Shown: in pieces, positions 1 through 8,484 of the stretch | Numbering within the stretch: position 1 is the first letter of the stretch | Layout of the letters: each line of letters opens with the position of its first letter | DNA from: Streptomonospora litoralis | Lineage (GTDB): Bacteria > Actinomycetota > Actinomycetes > Streptosporangiales > Streptosporangiaceae | Length of the DNA: 64,000 bases | Assembly: GCF_004323735.1 (NCBI RefSeq) | Contig: NZ_CP036455.1 | Location: forward strand, 5,575,101 to 5,639,100 | Direction of reading: 5' to 3' | Notes under the pieces: model-generated | The model's input: the letters and a program-made list of their open reading frames with translations, nothing else | The model's database searches: none | What the model was told of the DNA's origin: nothing | Program-made: the position numbers and the translations under genes

Positions 1-2
1 GA

Positions 3-1274
3 GTGAGTGCGGACGATGTGGAGCGGTTCCGCGGCGCGGAATACCGCCGGCTGCTCACCGCGGCGCGGAGGTCGTTGGAACGCACCGGCGGCGACCTGAG
101 TCGTTCCGTCGGCGTCAGCGGTCCCGACGAGGCCGAACGCGACGCGATCATCGGCATCACCGGCCGATACCGGGCCCCTGGCGCCAAGCGGATCACCGTC
201 GCTCTGCGGGAGCTGAACTCCGCGGTGCACAGCTCCTCGGGCCTGTCCCTGACCGAACTGCTGGAGAAGATCGGTCCCCCGCTGGCCAACCGCCCCGACA
301 CGGCCGCACGCGAGGCCGACGCGCGCAGGCAGGCCCTCGAACCGGCCTACGTGAGCCGCCTGTACACGTCGTCCGCGTGGTACCGCGATTGGCTGAACGG
401 CATCGAGGGGGACGGAACCCTCACCCGCCTGGTGCGCCGCGGCGACGCCGCCCTCGTCGCCGCGGCGGTACGGACGCTGGAGTTCCTGGAGTCCCGGCCG
501 GCCGACCGGGCGCCGATCATGCTGCCCGCGTTGGCCGCCGAAGTCGTCCATGACACCAAAGCCCTCAACGAGGGCACACCACTGGCCGGGCTCGTGGTGC
601 GCGCCCTCGCGCTGCGTGCCGACACGCCTCGGCCCCGCAACGCCCAGGAGCTGCGGGATCTGTGGGACCGCTTCGACGTGGTCGTCGACGACCTCTCCAG
701 CAGGGTGCTGGTGCTCAACCTGGCCGCGGAGGGGTCCGGGCTCGGGGAGTGGCTCACCGGCGCGGCGAGGACCGGGACTCCCTTCTACGCGACTCTGCAC
801 CAACTGCTCACGCTGCCTGTCGCCGTCGCCGACCCCATGGTCCACGTATGCGAGAACCCCGCGATCCTGCGCCGCGCGGCCGGCGAGCTCGGACCGGCGT
901 GCCCGCCGCTGGTGTGCACCGAAGGACGTCCCTCGACGGCGTTCCGCCGCCTCGCCCGCGCCGTCGCCGAGGGCGGGGGGCGGCTGCGCTACCACGGGGA
1001 TTTCGACTGGCCGGGGATCTCCATCGCCGCCGACGTCCTCGCCCGGCACGGCGCCGGGCCCTGGCGCATGTCCACCGCCGACTACCTGGCCGGGCTGCGC
1101 GCCGACGAGGAGCAGGTGGTCCTCGACGGCACGGCGCAACCGACGCCGTGGGACCCCGGCCTGTCGGCCGCTATGCAGCGCCACGGCCGGGCCGTCTATG
1201 AAGAGGCTGTGGGGGCCGCGCTCATCGACGACCTGGCGGGGTGGAGCCCGGCTGCCGACTCGAAGGACGGGTAG
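3..1274 (+). CDS. jetD: JetD-like TOPRIM protein of a type II Wadjet system (TIGR02679/DUF2399)
   Basis: This is probably the nuclease subunit of a Wadjet (JetABCD/EptABCD) complex, which restricts plasmids by loop extrusion and DNA cleavage. The C-terminal half carries TOPRIM signatures: a T-E-G-R-P-S motif with Glu307, and H-G-D-F-D-W-P-G with Asp333 and Asp335. The overall pattern fits TIGR02679 (DUF3323 plus DUF2399), the JetD version of type II systems. The GTG start overlaps a TGA (bases 4-6) as GTGA, so an upstream gene in another frame ends here and is translationally coupled. I infer that jetA, jetB and jetC lie just outside the window. Length, 423 aa, is usual for the family. Family assignment is from memory of motifs; the operon itself cannot be seen. 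Confidence 0.82.
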   Translation: MSADDVERFRGAEYRRLLTAARRSLERTGGDLSRSVGVSGPDEAERDAIIGITGRYRAPGAKRITVALRELNSAVHSSSGLSLTELLEKIGPPLANRPDTAAREADARRQALEPAYVSRLYTSSAWYRDWLNGIEGDGTLTRLVRRGDAALVAAAVRTLEFLESRPADRAPIMLPALAAEVVHDTKALNEGTPLAGLVVRALALRADTPRPRNAQELRDLWDRFDVVVDDLSSRVLVLNLAAEGSGLGEWLTGAARTGTPFYATLHQLLTLPVAVADPMVHVCENPAILRRAAGELGPACPPLVCTEGRPSTAFRRLARAVAEGGGRLRYHGDFDWPGISIAADVLARHGAGPWRMSTADYLAGLRADEEQVVLDGTAQPTPWDPGLSAAMQRHGRAVYEEAVGAALIDDLAGWSPAADSKDG

Positions 1275-1394
1275 CCGCGCCGGCAAGGCAGCCGCCCCCC
1301 TCGCAGGAGGCCGAGACTCCCAGGTCACCCGACCACGGCGACGCGTCCGCAGGCCTCCGCCATACCGGCGACGGGTAGGGCCACGCGGTGCGGG

Positions 1395-1804
1395 GGCCGT
1401 CACCGAGCGGGACCCGCCGGTGGCGGTGCGCCGGGCCGGGGCGGCTCGGGTTGGCTGTGCGGCCTGGTTGGTCTGCCGGGATGCGGGTGGTCGTACGGGA
1501 AAGCGGGGGACGGTCGTGCCCGTATGACGAAATCCAGCGGCGTTCTTTGGGAATTCGGCCACGATCGCCGCGGCCGGCTCGGGAACGTCGGACATAGCGG
1601 GCGCGGGGGCGGGGAGTGCAGGCCCGGCCCCGCCGGCGTCGTCGCCGTCCTCGCCGGCCGCCGCCACCGGCGAGCACTCGGCCCGTTGGGCGCGGGCTGG
1701 GCCATCCGCAACCGTCGCCGCCGCCGTTCTCCGTCAGGCCGCCCGTTTGCCGGCAGACCAACAAGGCCGCCCAGCAGACCGGCGTTCTTAAACACGGCCT
1801 AAGG
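1395..1804. repeat. Intergenic composite repeat, locus R1 (short, degenerate copy)
   Basis: This gene-free DNA holds one left-facing unit (GGTTGGTCTGCCGGG at about 1469) and one opposing unit (GGCAGACCAACAAGGCC at 1752). Between them is an imperfect hairpin core (about 1513-1575). The right edge is a terminal inverted repeat at 1774-1804 with core GTTCTTAAACACGGCC. The same modules recur near 30.6, 44 and 60.6 kb. Short overlapping ORFs on both strands here are shadows of the repeat. Nothing else is recognisable in 1275-1394 or 1917-2057. Confidence 0.7.
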
Positions 1805-1865
1805 CTTCGACCAGGGTCAGGAAGTCGTCACTGTCCACGCACGGGCTCTACTCTCGGAGTCTTCG

Positions 1866-1916
1866 GTTGCTCACTAGGTTGCTCACTCCCTTCTCGCGAG
1901 CAACCTAGTGAGCAAC
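1866..1916. repeat. 19-bp perfect inverted repeat with nested direct repeats
   Basis: The arms at 1866-1884 and 1898-1916 are perfectly complementary, separated by 13 nt. Each arm contains GTTGCTCACT, which occurs three times intact in the structure (1866-1875, 1878-1887 and inverted at 1907-1916). A run of repeated decamers is unusual for a simple terminator and resembles a protein-binding or recombination site. It could still act as a bidirectional terminator between the JetD-like gene and the converging DUF1963 gene. Confidence 0.75.
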
Positions 1917-2057
1917 TGCGCCTGAAGACGCAAGGCAGGGGATAGCGTCGCCAGATCTCAGCCTCACACCGAATGCCCCCGTCGGCGCGGTAGCGAGGCA
2001 AGGTACGCGTTCGCGAATGCGGTCGCCTCTGCGTGACGGGTCGGCCTCAGGCTGGTG

Positions 2058-2939
2058 TTACGGGTTCCAGGTCATGGTGGCGTAGACCCGGTCGAAGCGT
2101 CCGGCGGCGAGGTCCTGCCGGGCGATCGACCAGGAGTACAGCGCCATCTCCAGGCCCTTGAGCCCGTGCCACCACTGGGCGAGGCATACCCAGTCCTCGG
2201 GGCGTATGTCCGTGTCGGCTTTCGGCAGCTCGCCTTTGGCCTCCGCCTGTGCCGCCTCCCGTCCGGCCCGTACAGCGGGGTCCTCCTCGCAGAATTCGTC
2301 TAAGGCGTATCCGCCGAGCTGGAGCCCGGGGTGGACGATCTCGTTCTCGATCTCCCCCCAGGCTTCGCGTACCTCCTCCCATGCCTGCATCTGGGCGCTG
2401 GTGCAGTCGTCGTCCGGGAACCGTTTCGTTGCGGGAGGGGGACCGGGGTCGTGGACCTCGGAGTGCTCGGGGAGGGAGACGCCGGTGGACCTCAGGCGCA
2501 GTCGGCCTTCCGGGAACTCGACCCCGTAAAGCTCGTTGCCCGGTCCCGGGTCGAGATCCACCCGGCGTTCCTCGACGCGTGTACCCGCGGGGATGTGGAG
2601 CGCGCTGCCCAGCGTTCCCCGGCCGATCATTTCGGGGTTGGGCCTGGCGAACAGCAGCAGGTGCCCGTCGGGCGGCAGGGGCAGATTAGTCGCGTAGGCG
2701 GGCAGTGCGGCGAGATCGAGGGTGGCGGCGAGCCGGCACCAGGGATCGGGGGCATCGGCGGGGAGCATCAGGGGGCCGCCGAGCCGGCCTACGACCGGCC
2801 CGTCCGCCATCGCGTCCAGTCGCGCGCACGGGCGGGCGGTGGCGATCCACTGTTCGACGTCTTCCGAAGGGATGTCCACTTCGCGGATCTCTTCACGCAG
2901 TCGGCCCAGCTTGTCCAGCATTTCGGAGGTCGGATTCAT
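2058..2939 (-). CDS. DUF1963 (YwqG-like) domain protein
   Basis: This is a 293-aa soluble protein of the DUF1963/YwqG type, a family of unknown biochemical role. Family-like segments include G-R-L-G-G-P-L-M-L-P near residue 50, a segment on pricing of the first half with L-L-F-A-R-P, and a late L-G-G-Y-A conserved turn followed by an acidic D-E-F-C-E-E stretch. The start ATG is preceded by GAAGGAG at good spacing. It converges on the repeat-rich gap downstream and is followed upstream by a decayed gene. No membrane segment or signal peptide is visible. Function is unknown. Confidence 0.75.
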   Translation of the reverse strand: MNPTSEMLDKLGRLREEIREVDIPSEDVEQWIATARPCARLDAMADGPVVGRLGGPLMLPADAPDPWCRLAATLDLAALPAYATNLPLPPDGHLLLFARPNPEMIGRGTLGSALHIPAGTRVEERRVDLDPGPGNELYGVEFPEGRLRLRSTGVSLPEHSEVHDPGPPPATKRFPDDDCTSAQMQAWEEVREAWGEIENEIVHPGLQLGGYALDEFCEEDPAVRAGREAAQAEAKGELPKADTDIRPEDWVCLAQWWHGLKGLEMALYSWSIARQDLAAGRFDRVYATMTWNP

Positions 2940-3014
2940 GGCACACTCCTTCAGATCGAAAGGGCGGTCGGGCGGCGGATGCCGCCTCGGGTGAGCGCAG
3001 CGGCCCGTGCGAGC

Positions 3015-3409
3015 TCAGTCGGCGAAGTCGAGGGCCGCCCCGCGTGCCGTGAGCTCGGCCAACACGGGGTCGAGGGTTCCCGACGCCGCAAAGGTCCAGT
3101 CGCCGTCGGGCACCCGGAGGCGGGTCAGCGACGGCATGTCGAGCAGCGGCCGCAAGTCCGAAACCGGCGGCGGAGCGCACCTTGGTCCGGTTCAGTTTCA
3201 ACTCGCGCAGGTTGCCGAGGTTCAGCAGCGGCCCGGTGTCCTCGACGGCTCCGCATCCGTCCAGATCGAGCCGGGTGAGCCGGGTGAGCCGGGTGAGCCG
3301 ACCGACCGGGGTCGGGTCTGCGATGCTCGGGCATCCCCGGATCCGGAGATCGGTGAGGGGTCCCCCCGCTCTTGTCGGCGTCGTAGCTAGCGGTACAAGT
3401 CGCCTCTGT
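3015..3409 (-). pseudogene. Remnant of a leucine-rich-repeat protein (frameshifted, no start)
   Basis: Read on the minus strand, one frame gives L-T-D-L-R-I-R-G-C followed by L-T-R-L-T-R-L-D-L-D-G-C and L-R-E-L-K-L-N. These are leucine-rich-repeat turns. After about residue 80 the reading continues only in another frame (L-L-D-M-P-S-L-T-R-L to a TGA at 3015-3017), so there is a frameshift near 3165. The open frame begins just after a TGA with no start codon, so the N-terminus is also missing. It is probably a relic of an STM4015-type LRR gene. The short tandem GGGTGAGCC repeat near 3280 lies inside it. Confidence 0.65.
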
Positions 3410-3435
3410 CATGGAGGGGACTGTAGGAGCCGCGG

Positions 3436-3654
3436 GTGACAGCGGCGCCCTGTTCGTCGGGTGCCCAGCGGTTCAACGCCCCTCGGTCGCAGCTCGTGAT
3501 CGGCCAGGCCAAGGGCATCCTGATGGAGCGCGACCGCATCACCGCCGAGGAGGCCGTGGACCGGCTCATGGCGGCCTCGCAGGCGACCAACGTGAAACTG
3601 CGGGATTCGGCCGCGAGAATGAGCGCGCCCGGCGCGCTGGATGCGGACCCATAA
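3436..3654 (+). pseudogene. ANTAR-domain fragment (RNA-binding antiterminator remnant)
   Basis: The 72-aa product contains Q-L-V-I-G-Q-A-K-G-I-L-M-E-R followed by I-T-A-E-E-A-V-D-R-L. This is the helical core of an ANTAR domain, which binds paired hairpins in mRNA. Normal ANTAR proteins are 200-250 aa with a GAF or receiver domain in front; only the end of the ANTAR domain is left. A stop lies just upstream of the GTG start. It is most likely decayed, although a small free-standing ANTAR protein cannot be excluded. The adjacent stretch 3655-3911 has only weak overlapping frames. Confidence 0.6.
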
Positions 3655-3911
3655 CAACGAATGCGCACGCAGGCTGCCGGTCTTCGTGCGCAGGGGGCGC
3701 CGCGTGCCGGGGCCGGATGCCGGATCCACGGCCGCGATGTGCAGGTCACCCGAGGGGGCGGTTGTTTCCCCCTCGGACACCGCGGCAGCGGATCCCCAGG
3801 TTACCGCGATCACCGCGGACGGGGTCGACGTGTTCGTGCTCACCTACCGCTGGCCAGAGTGCTGCCACGCGGGGAGCGCTCGGTTGCGGATGGGGGCGTG
3901 TGCGGTCTGTA

Positions 3912-4772
3912 TCAGGACGGGGCGTCGGCACTCTTTCGGGAGGCGGCGGGGCCGTCCCAGCGGCCGACACCGCCGACGGCCCAGACCTGGTCGGGGTCGT
4001 AGTGCGGTTCGTCGTCTGTGGGGCGCCAGTCCGCCAGGTGGACCACGCCGGGCTCCAGGAGTGCGAGGTCGTCGAAGAAGCGGCGGATCTCGGCGATCGA
4101 GCGGATCTGACCGGGCGAACTGGTGGCGGCGTAGAGCTCCTCCAGGAACCGGGCACGGTCGGGGTGGGTGTCGTTCTCGCCGTGGCTGATGGCCACATAC
4201 GACCCGGGGGGCAGATGCTCCAGGTAGCGCCGCACCAGGGCGTAGGGCTCCTGCTCGTCCCTGAGGAAGTGCAGCATCGCCACCAGCAGCAGCCCCACCG
4301 GACGCGAGAGGTCCAGGCGCCGCGTCAGCTCCGGGTGGGCGAAGACCGCCTCCGGATCGCGCATGTCGGCCTCGACGACGCCGGTGACATCGGGGCGGTC
4401 GGCCAGCAGCGCCTCGGCGTGGACCCGCACCACCGGGTCGTGGTCGACATAGACCACCCGGGCCTCGGGGTAGTGGTGCCGGGCGACCTCGTGCACCGGG
4501 CCTTCGGCGGGCAGGCCGGCGCCGATGTCGAGGAACTGGTCGATGCCCTGTGCACACATCAGATCCACGGCCCGGCGCATGAACGCCCGGTCGGCACGGG
4601 CCCACATGCGGATCTCGGGGACGACGGCGAGCATCTTCTCGGCGGCTTCGCGGTCGGCGGCGTAGTTGTTCTTCCCGGCCAAGAAGTAGTCGTAGAGCCG
4701 AGCGGAGCTGGGCACCGTCGGGTCCACGCCCGCGGGCATCGCGGGAGCGGCGGGAGGGCTGCCTTCAGTCAT
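3912..4772 (-). CDS. SAM-dependent methyltransferase, PF04672 (DUF574) family
   Basis: This is a predicted S-adenosylmethionine-dependent methyltransferase, abundant in actinomycetes and of unknown substrate. Visible hallmarks are S-A-R-L-Y-D-Y-F-L-A-G-K-N-N-Y-A-A-D near the N-terminus, the F-L-D-I-G-A-G-L-P SAM-binding loop, Y-V-D-H-D-P after strand 2, and the late W-A-V-G-G-V-G motif. The 286-aa length matches the family. I chose ATG 4772 because a GAGG sits a few bases before it; longer upstream frames run into proline/arginine-rich shadow sequence. Confidence 0.88.
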   Translation of the reverse strand: MTEGSPPAAPAMPAGVDPTVPSSARLYDYFLAGKNNYAADREAAEKMLAVVPEIRMWARADRAFMRRAVDLMCAQGIDQFLDIGAGLPAEGPVHEVARHHYPEARVVYVDHDPVVRVHAEALLADRPDVTGVVEADMRDPEAVFAHPELTRRLDLSRPVGLLLVAMLHFLRDEQEPYALVRRYLEHLPPGSYVAISHGENDTHPDRARFLEELYAATSSPGQIRSIAEIRRFFDDLALLEPGVVHLADWRPTDDEPHYDPDQVWAVGGVGRWDGPAASRKSADAPS

Positions 4773-5026
4773 GAGGGCCTCGCGGGAGTGCGGTGGGGCG
4801 ATGGAAAGGTGAAGAGTACCCGGCACTCCCGACATCACGGGCGAACCGGGACGCTGTTGAGCGTAGCGGCTCCCGGATGCGGCTGCCAGCCGTGGGTTCG
4901 CGCTCCTCAGAGCGGCCGGCTGCCGTGGTGTGCGGGCGCGGTGAGCCCGGACGCCGGTCGGAATCCGTCCCCGCCGCACGGCCGGTTCCCCCGCCGGGGA
5001 ACCGGCGTGCCCGCTTGCGCCGCCGG

Positions 5027-5233
5027 TCAGCTGCGGCCGAGGACCTCCGCGTTCAGGATGGCGCCGCCCAGGCTCCACCCTCCGTCGGGGACCTCTTCGA
5101 GGACCACCAGGGTGTTGGGCCGTGCACGTTCTCCGTACACGTGCGCGAAGGCGTCGGTGACCGCGTCCTGGAGCTTCTTCCTCGACTCCGGGGTGAGCGT
5201 GTCGGCGGGTACCTTGAGGTTGGCGAACGGCAT
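5027..5233 (-). CDS. 4-oxalocrotonate tautomerase-family enzyme
   Basis: This 68-aa protein begins M-P-F. The proline at position 2 becomes the N-terminal catalytic base of the tautomerase superfamily after methionine removal. The sequence continues with N-L-K-V-P and a helix, then V-V-L-E-E-V, the normal beta-alpha-beta fold. It lies 30 bp downstream of the SDR gene on the same strand, so the two probably form an operon. The substrate is not evident. Confidence 0.85.
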   Translation of the reverse strand: MPFANLKVPADTLTPESRKKLQDAVTDAFAHVYGERARPNTLVVLEEVPDGGWSLGGAILNAEVLGRS

Positions 5234-5263
5234 GGTGTCTGTCTCCTTCCCGTGAAGCCGGTT

Positions 5264-6022
5264 TCAGCGGGTGTGCGGGTCCGCGGCGTTGAGCGTGGCG
5301 ACGACCTGGTCGTAGTCGCCGCGCGCCTCGCCATGGCGGAGGAACTTCACCCGCTCGACGAGGACCTCGTGGGCCTCGGGATCGCTTTCGAGCAGCTCCA
5401 TGGCCTCGTCGGCGAATTCGTCGAGCGGCATGGCGACATCCGAAGTCTCCTGGCCGGGCAGGAGTGCGGTGCGGACCGCGGGCGGGACGATCTCGACGAC
5501 CTGAACGCCGGTGTCGGCGAGTTGGAGGCGCAGGGTTTCGCTGAGCATGTGGATCGCGGCCTTGGACGCGTTGTAGGACGGCGTGACACGCAGCGGGGCG
5601 TGGGCCAAGCCGGACGAGACCGTGACGATCGCGGCGCCGGTCCGCGTCTGCAGGTGTTCGACGAGCGCGGCGATCATCCGGATCGGGCCGAGCACATTGG
5701 TGGTGACGACCTCCTCGGCGTCGGCGAGGAAGCCGGGCGCGTGCCAGTCCTCGACCCGCATGATGCCGGCCATGGCGACAAGCACGTTCAGGTCGGGGTA
5801 GCGGTCCACCACGTCCCGCGCCGCCGAGGAGATCGACGCCGGGTCGGTGATGTCGATGCGGGCGGTGCCGAATCCGTGCTCGGCGGCCAGCTTCTCCAGC
5901 AGTTCGGTGCGCCGCCCGCCGATGACGACGGTGTTGCCCTTGGCCTGCAAACGCAGGGCGAGTGCGAGGCCGATACCTGAGGTGGCGCCGGGGATGAAGA
6001 CGGTGTTGCCGTTGATGTGCAT
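5264..6022 (-). CDS. Short-chain dehydrogenase/reductase (DltE-like)
   Basis: This NAD(P)-dependent oxidoreductase has the Rossmann motif P-G-A-T-S-G-I-G-L-A, a T-V-S-S-G catalytic serine region and Y-N-A-S-K with the catalytic Tyr and Lys. Length is 252 aa, usual for the classical SDR group. The ATG at 6022 was chosen because it places the glycine motif near residue 12. It is divergent from an XRE regulator (gap of 93 bp), an arrangement common for SDR genes controlled by MmyB-like repressors, and is followed by the tautomerase gene. Confidence 0.88.
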   Translation of the reverse strand: MHINGNTVFIPGATSGIGLALALRLQAKGNTVVIGGRRTELLEKLAAEHGFGTARIDITDPASISSAARDVVDRYPDLNVLVAMAGIMRVEDWHAPGFLADAEEVVTTNVLGPIRMIAALVEHLQTRTGAAIVTVSSGLAHAPLRVTPSYNASKAAIHMLSETLRLQLADTGVQVVEIVPPAVRTALLPGQETSDVAMPLDEFADEAMELLESDPEAHEVLVERVKFLRHGEARGDYDQVVATLNAADPHTR

Positions 6023-6115
6023 GCCTCCACCCTGGGCGGCCCGGCCCGATTGCGGGAGAGACCCGCCGATCGGAGGAGTGGCGGTCCCTGGCTGAGTCGC
6101 CGGCGGTGACGCACT

Positions 6116-6970
6116 ATGGGACTCGTGAACCGCGCCGCTCTCGCCGATTTCCTGCGCCGCCGCCGCGAGGTGCTCCGCCCGTCCGACGTCGGGCTGGTGC
6201 CCGGGCCCCGCCGCCGCACCCCCGGGCTGCGGCGGGAGGAGGTCGCGGGGCTGACCGGAATGTCCACCGACTACTACGTGCGACTGGAGCAGCAGCGCGG
6301 TCCGCAGCCCTCGGAGCAGATGCTGGCCGCACTGGCCCGGGCGCTGCGGCTGACGGCCGACGAGCGCGACTACGTGTACCGGATCGCGGGCCACAACGTC
6401 CCCCGGCGCACAGCCGGCGACACGCACATCGCCCCCGCCCTGCTGCGGGTCCTGGACCGGCTGGAGGACAGCCCGGCGCTGATCCTGTCCTACCTGAGCG
6501 AGGTGCTCGTCGCCAACCGGCTGGCGACCGCCATCTTCGGCGACCGTTCGCACCTCACCGGGTGGGCGCGCAGCGACGTCTACCGGTGGTTCACCGATCC
6601 CGCCTCCCGGGCGGTGTACCCGGCCGAGGACCACGATCGGCAGGCCCGCAGCATGGTCGCCGGGCTGCGAGCGGCGTACGGCGCGGCCGGGGAGCATTCG
6701 CCGGCGGCCGAGCTGGTCCGGGTGCTCCTGGCGGAGTCCGCGCAGTTCCGCGACATGTGGGAGCGGCACGAGGTCGCGCGCCGGTTCGAAGACCACAAGA
6801 CCCTGGTGCACCCGGAGGTGGGGCGGATCGACGTGGACTGCCAGGCGCTGTTCACCGAGGACCAGTCGCAGGCGCTGCTGGTCCTCACGCCCGCTCCGGG
6901 CAGCGAAGCCGAAGAGAAGATCCGCCTGCTCGCCGTCCTGGGTCACGAGGGCTTCCCGGCCCGGTGGTGA
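6116..6970 (+). CDS. XRE-family regulator with MmyB-like ligand-binding domain
   Basis: This is a 284-aa transcription regulator. The N-terminal helix-turn-helix contains R-R-T-P-G-L-R-R-E-E-V-A and M-S-T-D-Y-Y-V-R-L-E-Q, typical of the MmyB group. The C-terminal two thirds form the PAS-like MmyB ligand-binding domain (V-L-V-A-N-R-L-A, W-F-T-D-P-A-S-R). It is divergently transcribed from the SDR-tautomerase pair and probably controls them from the 93-bp shared promoter region. Confidence 0.9.
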   Translation: MGLVNRAALADFLRRRREVLRPSDVGLVPGPRRRTPGLRREEVAGLTGMSTDYYVRLEQQRGPQPSEQMLAALARALRLTADERDYVYRIAGHNVPRRTAGDTHIAPALLRVLDRLEDSPALILSYLSEVLVANRLATAIFGDRSHLTGWARSDVYRWFTDPASRAVYPAEDHDRQARSMVAGLRAAYGAAGEHSPAAELVRVLLAESAQFRDMWERHEVARRFEDHKTLVHPEVGRIDVDCQALFTEDQSQALLVLTPAPGSEAEEKIRLLAVLGHEGFPARW

Positions 6971-7001
6971 CAGGGGCGGCGGCGCTGGTTTCGCTCGGGA
7001 G

Positions 7002-7712
7002 TCAGCCCACCTGGGTTCCGTGGCGGGAGATGCGGGCGCTGAGCGGGGTGTCCGGGAACGAGCGGAGACCGCGTTTCAGCTCGGCGAAGCCGCGCCAGCG
7101 GGCGAGGGTGGCTACCGCGTCCCAGAGTTCGACCGCCGCTCGGCCCTCCGGGGCCTCGTCGATGACCGGACCGAAGAACGCGGGGCCGTCGGGCGGTTCG
7201 AACGACAGGACCGGGGTGCCGACACCGCCGCCGGCGCGCCGAACCGCCTCCTCGGTTTCGGCGCGCAGCTCGGCGTCTCGGCCGGAGTCCTGCGCCGCCG
7301 CCGCGAGCTCGGTCGGCAGCCCCGCTCGGGTCAGGATCGCGGAAAGGTCCCGGGGTTGGGCGGTGCTGGCCAGGACCGCCTCGAATGTGGGCTCCTCGGG
7401 GGCGGGGGCGTTCCACACGGCCTCACCCATCTCGGCGTACAGCGGGCCGACCACATCGGCCCCCTGCTGCTCGCGCGCCGCGACCACCACGCGCAGCAGC
7501 TCCAAGCCGCGCTGGTGGGCGTCGGGGTAGGCCGCCGGGCGATCGGCGTAGCCGATGGGCTCGTTGAGGATGCGCAGGGACAGCGGCCGCCACGCCACGT
7601 TCAGGGGGCGCTCGCGGGCGACGTTGCGCACCCACTGCGCCGTCATCCAGCAGAAGGGGCAGACGGGGTCGAAGAACAGTTCGAGGTCGCTGCCGTCACG
7701 GCTGTCACTCAT
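7002..7712 (-). CDS. DsbA-family thiol oxidoreductase (mycothiol-dependent nitroreductase-like)
   Basis: This 236-aa thioredoxin-fold protein has an inserted helical domain, as in DsbA/FrnE and the Rv2466c group. F-D-P-V-C-P-F-C-W near residue 15 gives a C-x-x-C active site; V-G-T-P-V-L-S-F is the cis-proline loop. The ATG at 7712 was preferred over an upstream in-frame ATG because the thioredoxin strand starts about 10 residues after it. The 315-bp gap upstream (7713-8027) holds only arginine-rich shadow frames. It converges on the XRE gene. Confidence 0.85.
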   Translation of the reverse strand: MSDSRDGSDLELFFDPVCPFCWMTAQWVRNVARERPLNVAWRPLSLRILNEPIGYADRPAAYPDAHQRGLELLRVVVAAREQQGADVVGPLYAEMGEAVWNAPAPEEPTFEAVLASTAQPRDLSAILTRAGLPTELAAAAQDSGRDAELRAETEEAVRRAGGGVGTPVLSFEPPDGPAFFGPVIDEAPEGRAAVELWDAVATLARWRGFAELKRGLRSFPDTPLSARISRHGTQVG

Positions 7713-8027
7713 CGTGACCACCTCCGGGTCGGTGCGGTGCGGGATGCGGTCATCCCCGCGCCGGTCCTCGGCGGCTCGCGGCTCCAAGACCGGAAGGCGA
7801 TGCCCGCGTAGTCGACGGCGAGGTCCCCGAAGCCGGGACGGCCTTCGACCACTCGTCACCTACCGCTGCCCCGAGGGCGGCATGGCGATACCTACTCGGG
7901 TGCCCTTCCGGCCGCAACGCCCCTGACCAGCGATCCGGCTCCGGGTGCGCGGCGGCCGCGGCTCCGCCGCCGGAGTGGTCAGGAATCGAGAAGCCGGGCC
8001 GGCCTTCCGCGATCTAGCGTCGGTGGC

Positions 8028-8438
8028 ATGGACATCACACTTCGGTACTGCCAGATCACCGTCCACGACGTGGACGAATCGCTTCCCTTCTACCGCGACG
8101 CGCTCGGGCTGAAGGTACACAAGGACGCCGGGAACGGGGTGTCCCGCTGGGTCACCCTCGGCAGCGAGTCCCGCCCCGGACTCGAATTCGTGCTGGCGGT
8201 GCCGGAGGCCGGACGCCCCGAGGGCGACGCCGGCGTGTTGCGCGGGCTGCTGGGCGACGGCGCACTGCCGATGATCGTCTTCGGCACCGACGACCTCGAC
8301 GCCGCGTTCGAGCGCGTGCGGGAATCCGGCGCCGAGGTACTGCAGGAACCCGTCGACCGCCCGTGGGGCGTGCGCGACTCGGCGTTTCGCGACCCCTGGG
8401 GCAACACGGTGCGGATCCAGCAGGAGACGGCGGCGTAA
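8028..8438 (+). CDS. VOC-family (glyoxalase/bleomycin-resistance fold) protein
   Basis: This 136-aa protein has two beta-alpha-beta-beta-beta modules. The sequence shows V-D-E-S-L-P-F-Y-R-D-A-L-G-L, the conserved FYRD-LG signature of the VOC superfamily, and ends with F-R-D-P-W-G-N-T-V-R-I-Q, the second metal-site strand. It is followed 46 bp later by an F420-type reductase on the same strand, suggesting co-transcription. The substrate is not predictable. Confidence 0.9.
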   Translation: MDITLRYCQITVHDVDESLPFYRDALGLKVHKDAGNGVSRWVTLGSESRPGLEFVLAVPEAGRPEGDAGVLRGLLGDGALPMIVFGTDDLDAAFERVRESGAEVLQEPVDRPWGVRDSAFRDPWGNTVRIQQETAA

Positions 8439-8484
8439 GGCCCGGCAGGGCGCCGGGATACAGACGGACGGATGGGAGATCACC

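Noticed and set aside
3655-3911. Possible short gene with V-D-V-F-V-L-T-Y-R-W
   Set aside because: No consistent start, no family match, and it runs into the antisense of the methyltransferase gene; a similar short phrase near 7857 was too weak to support a shared remnant.
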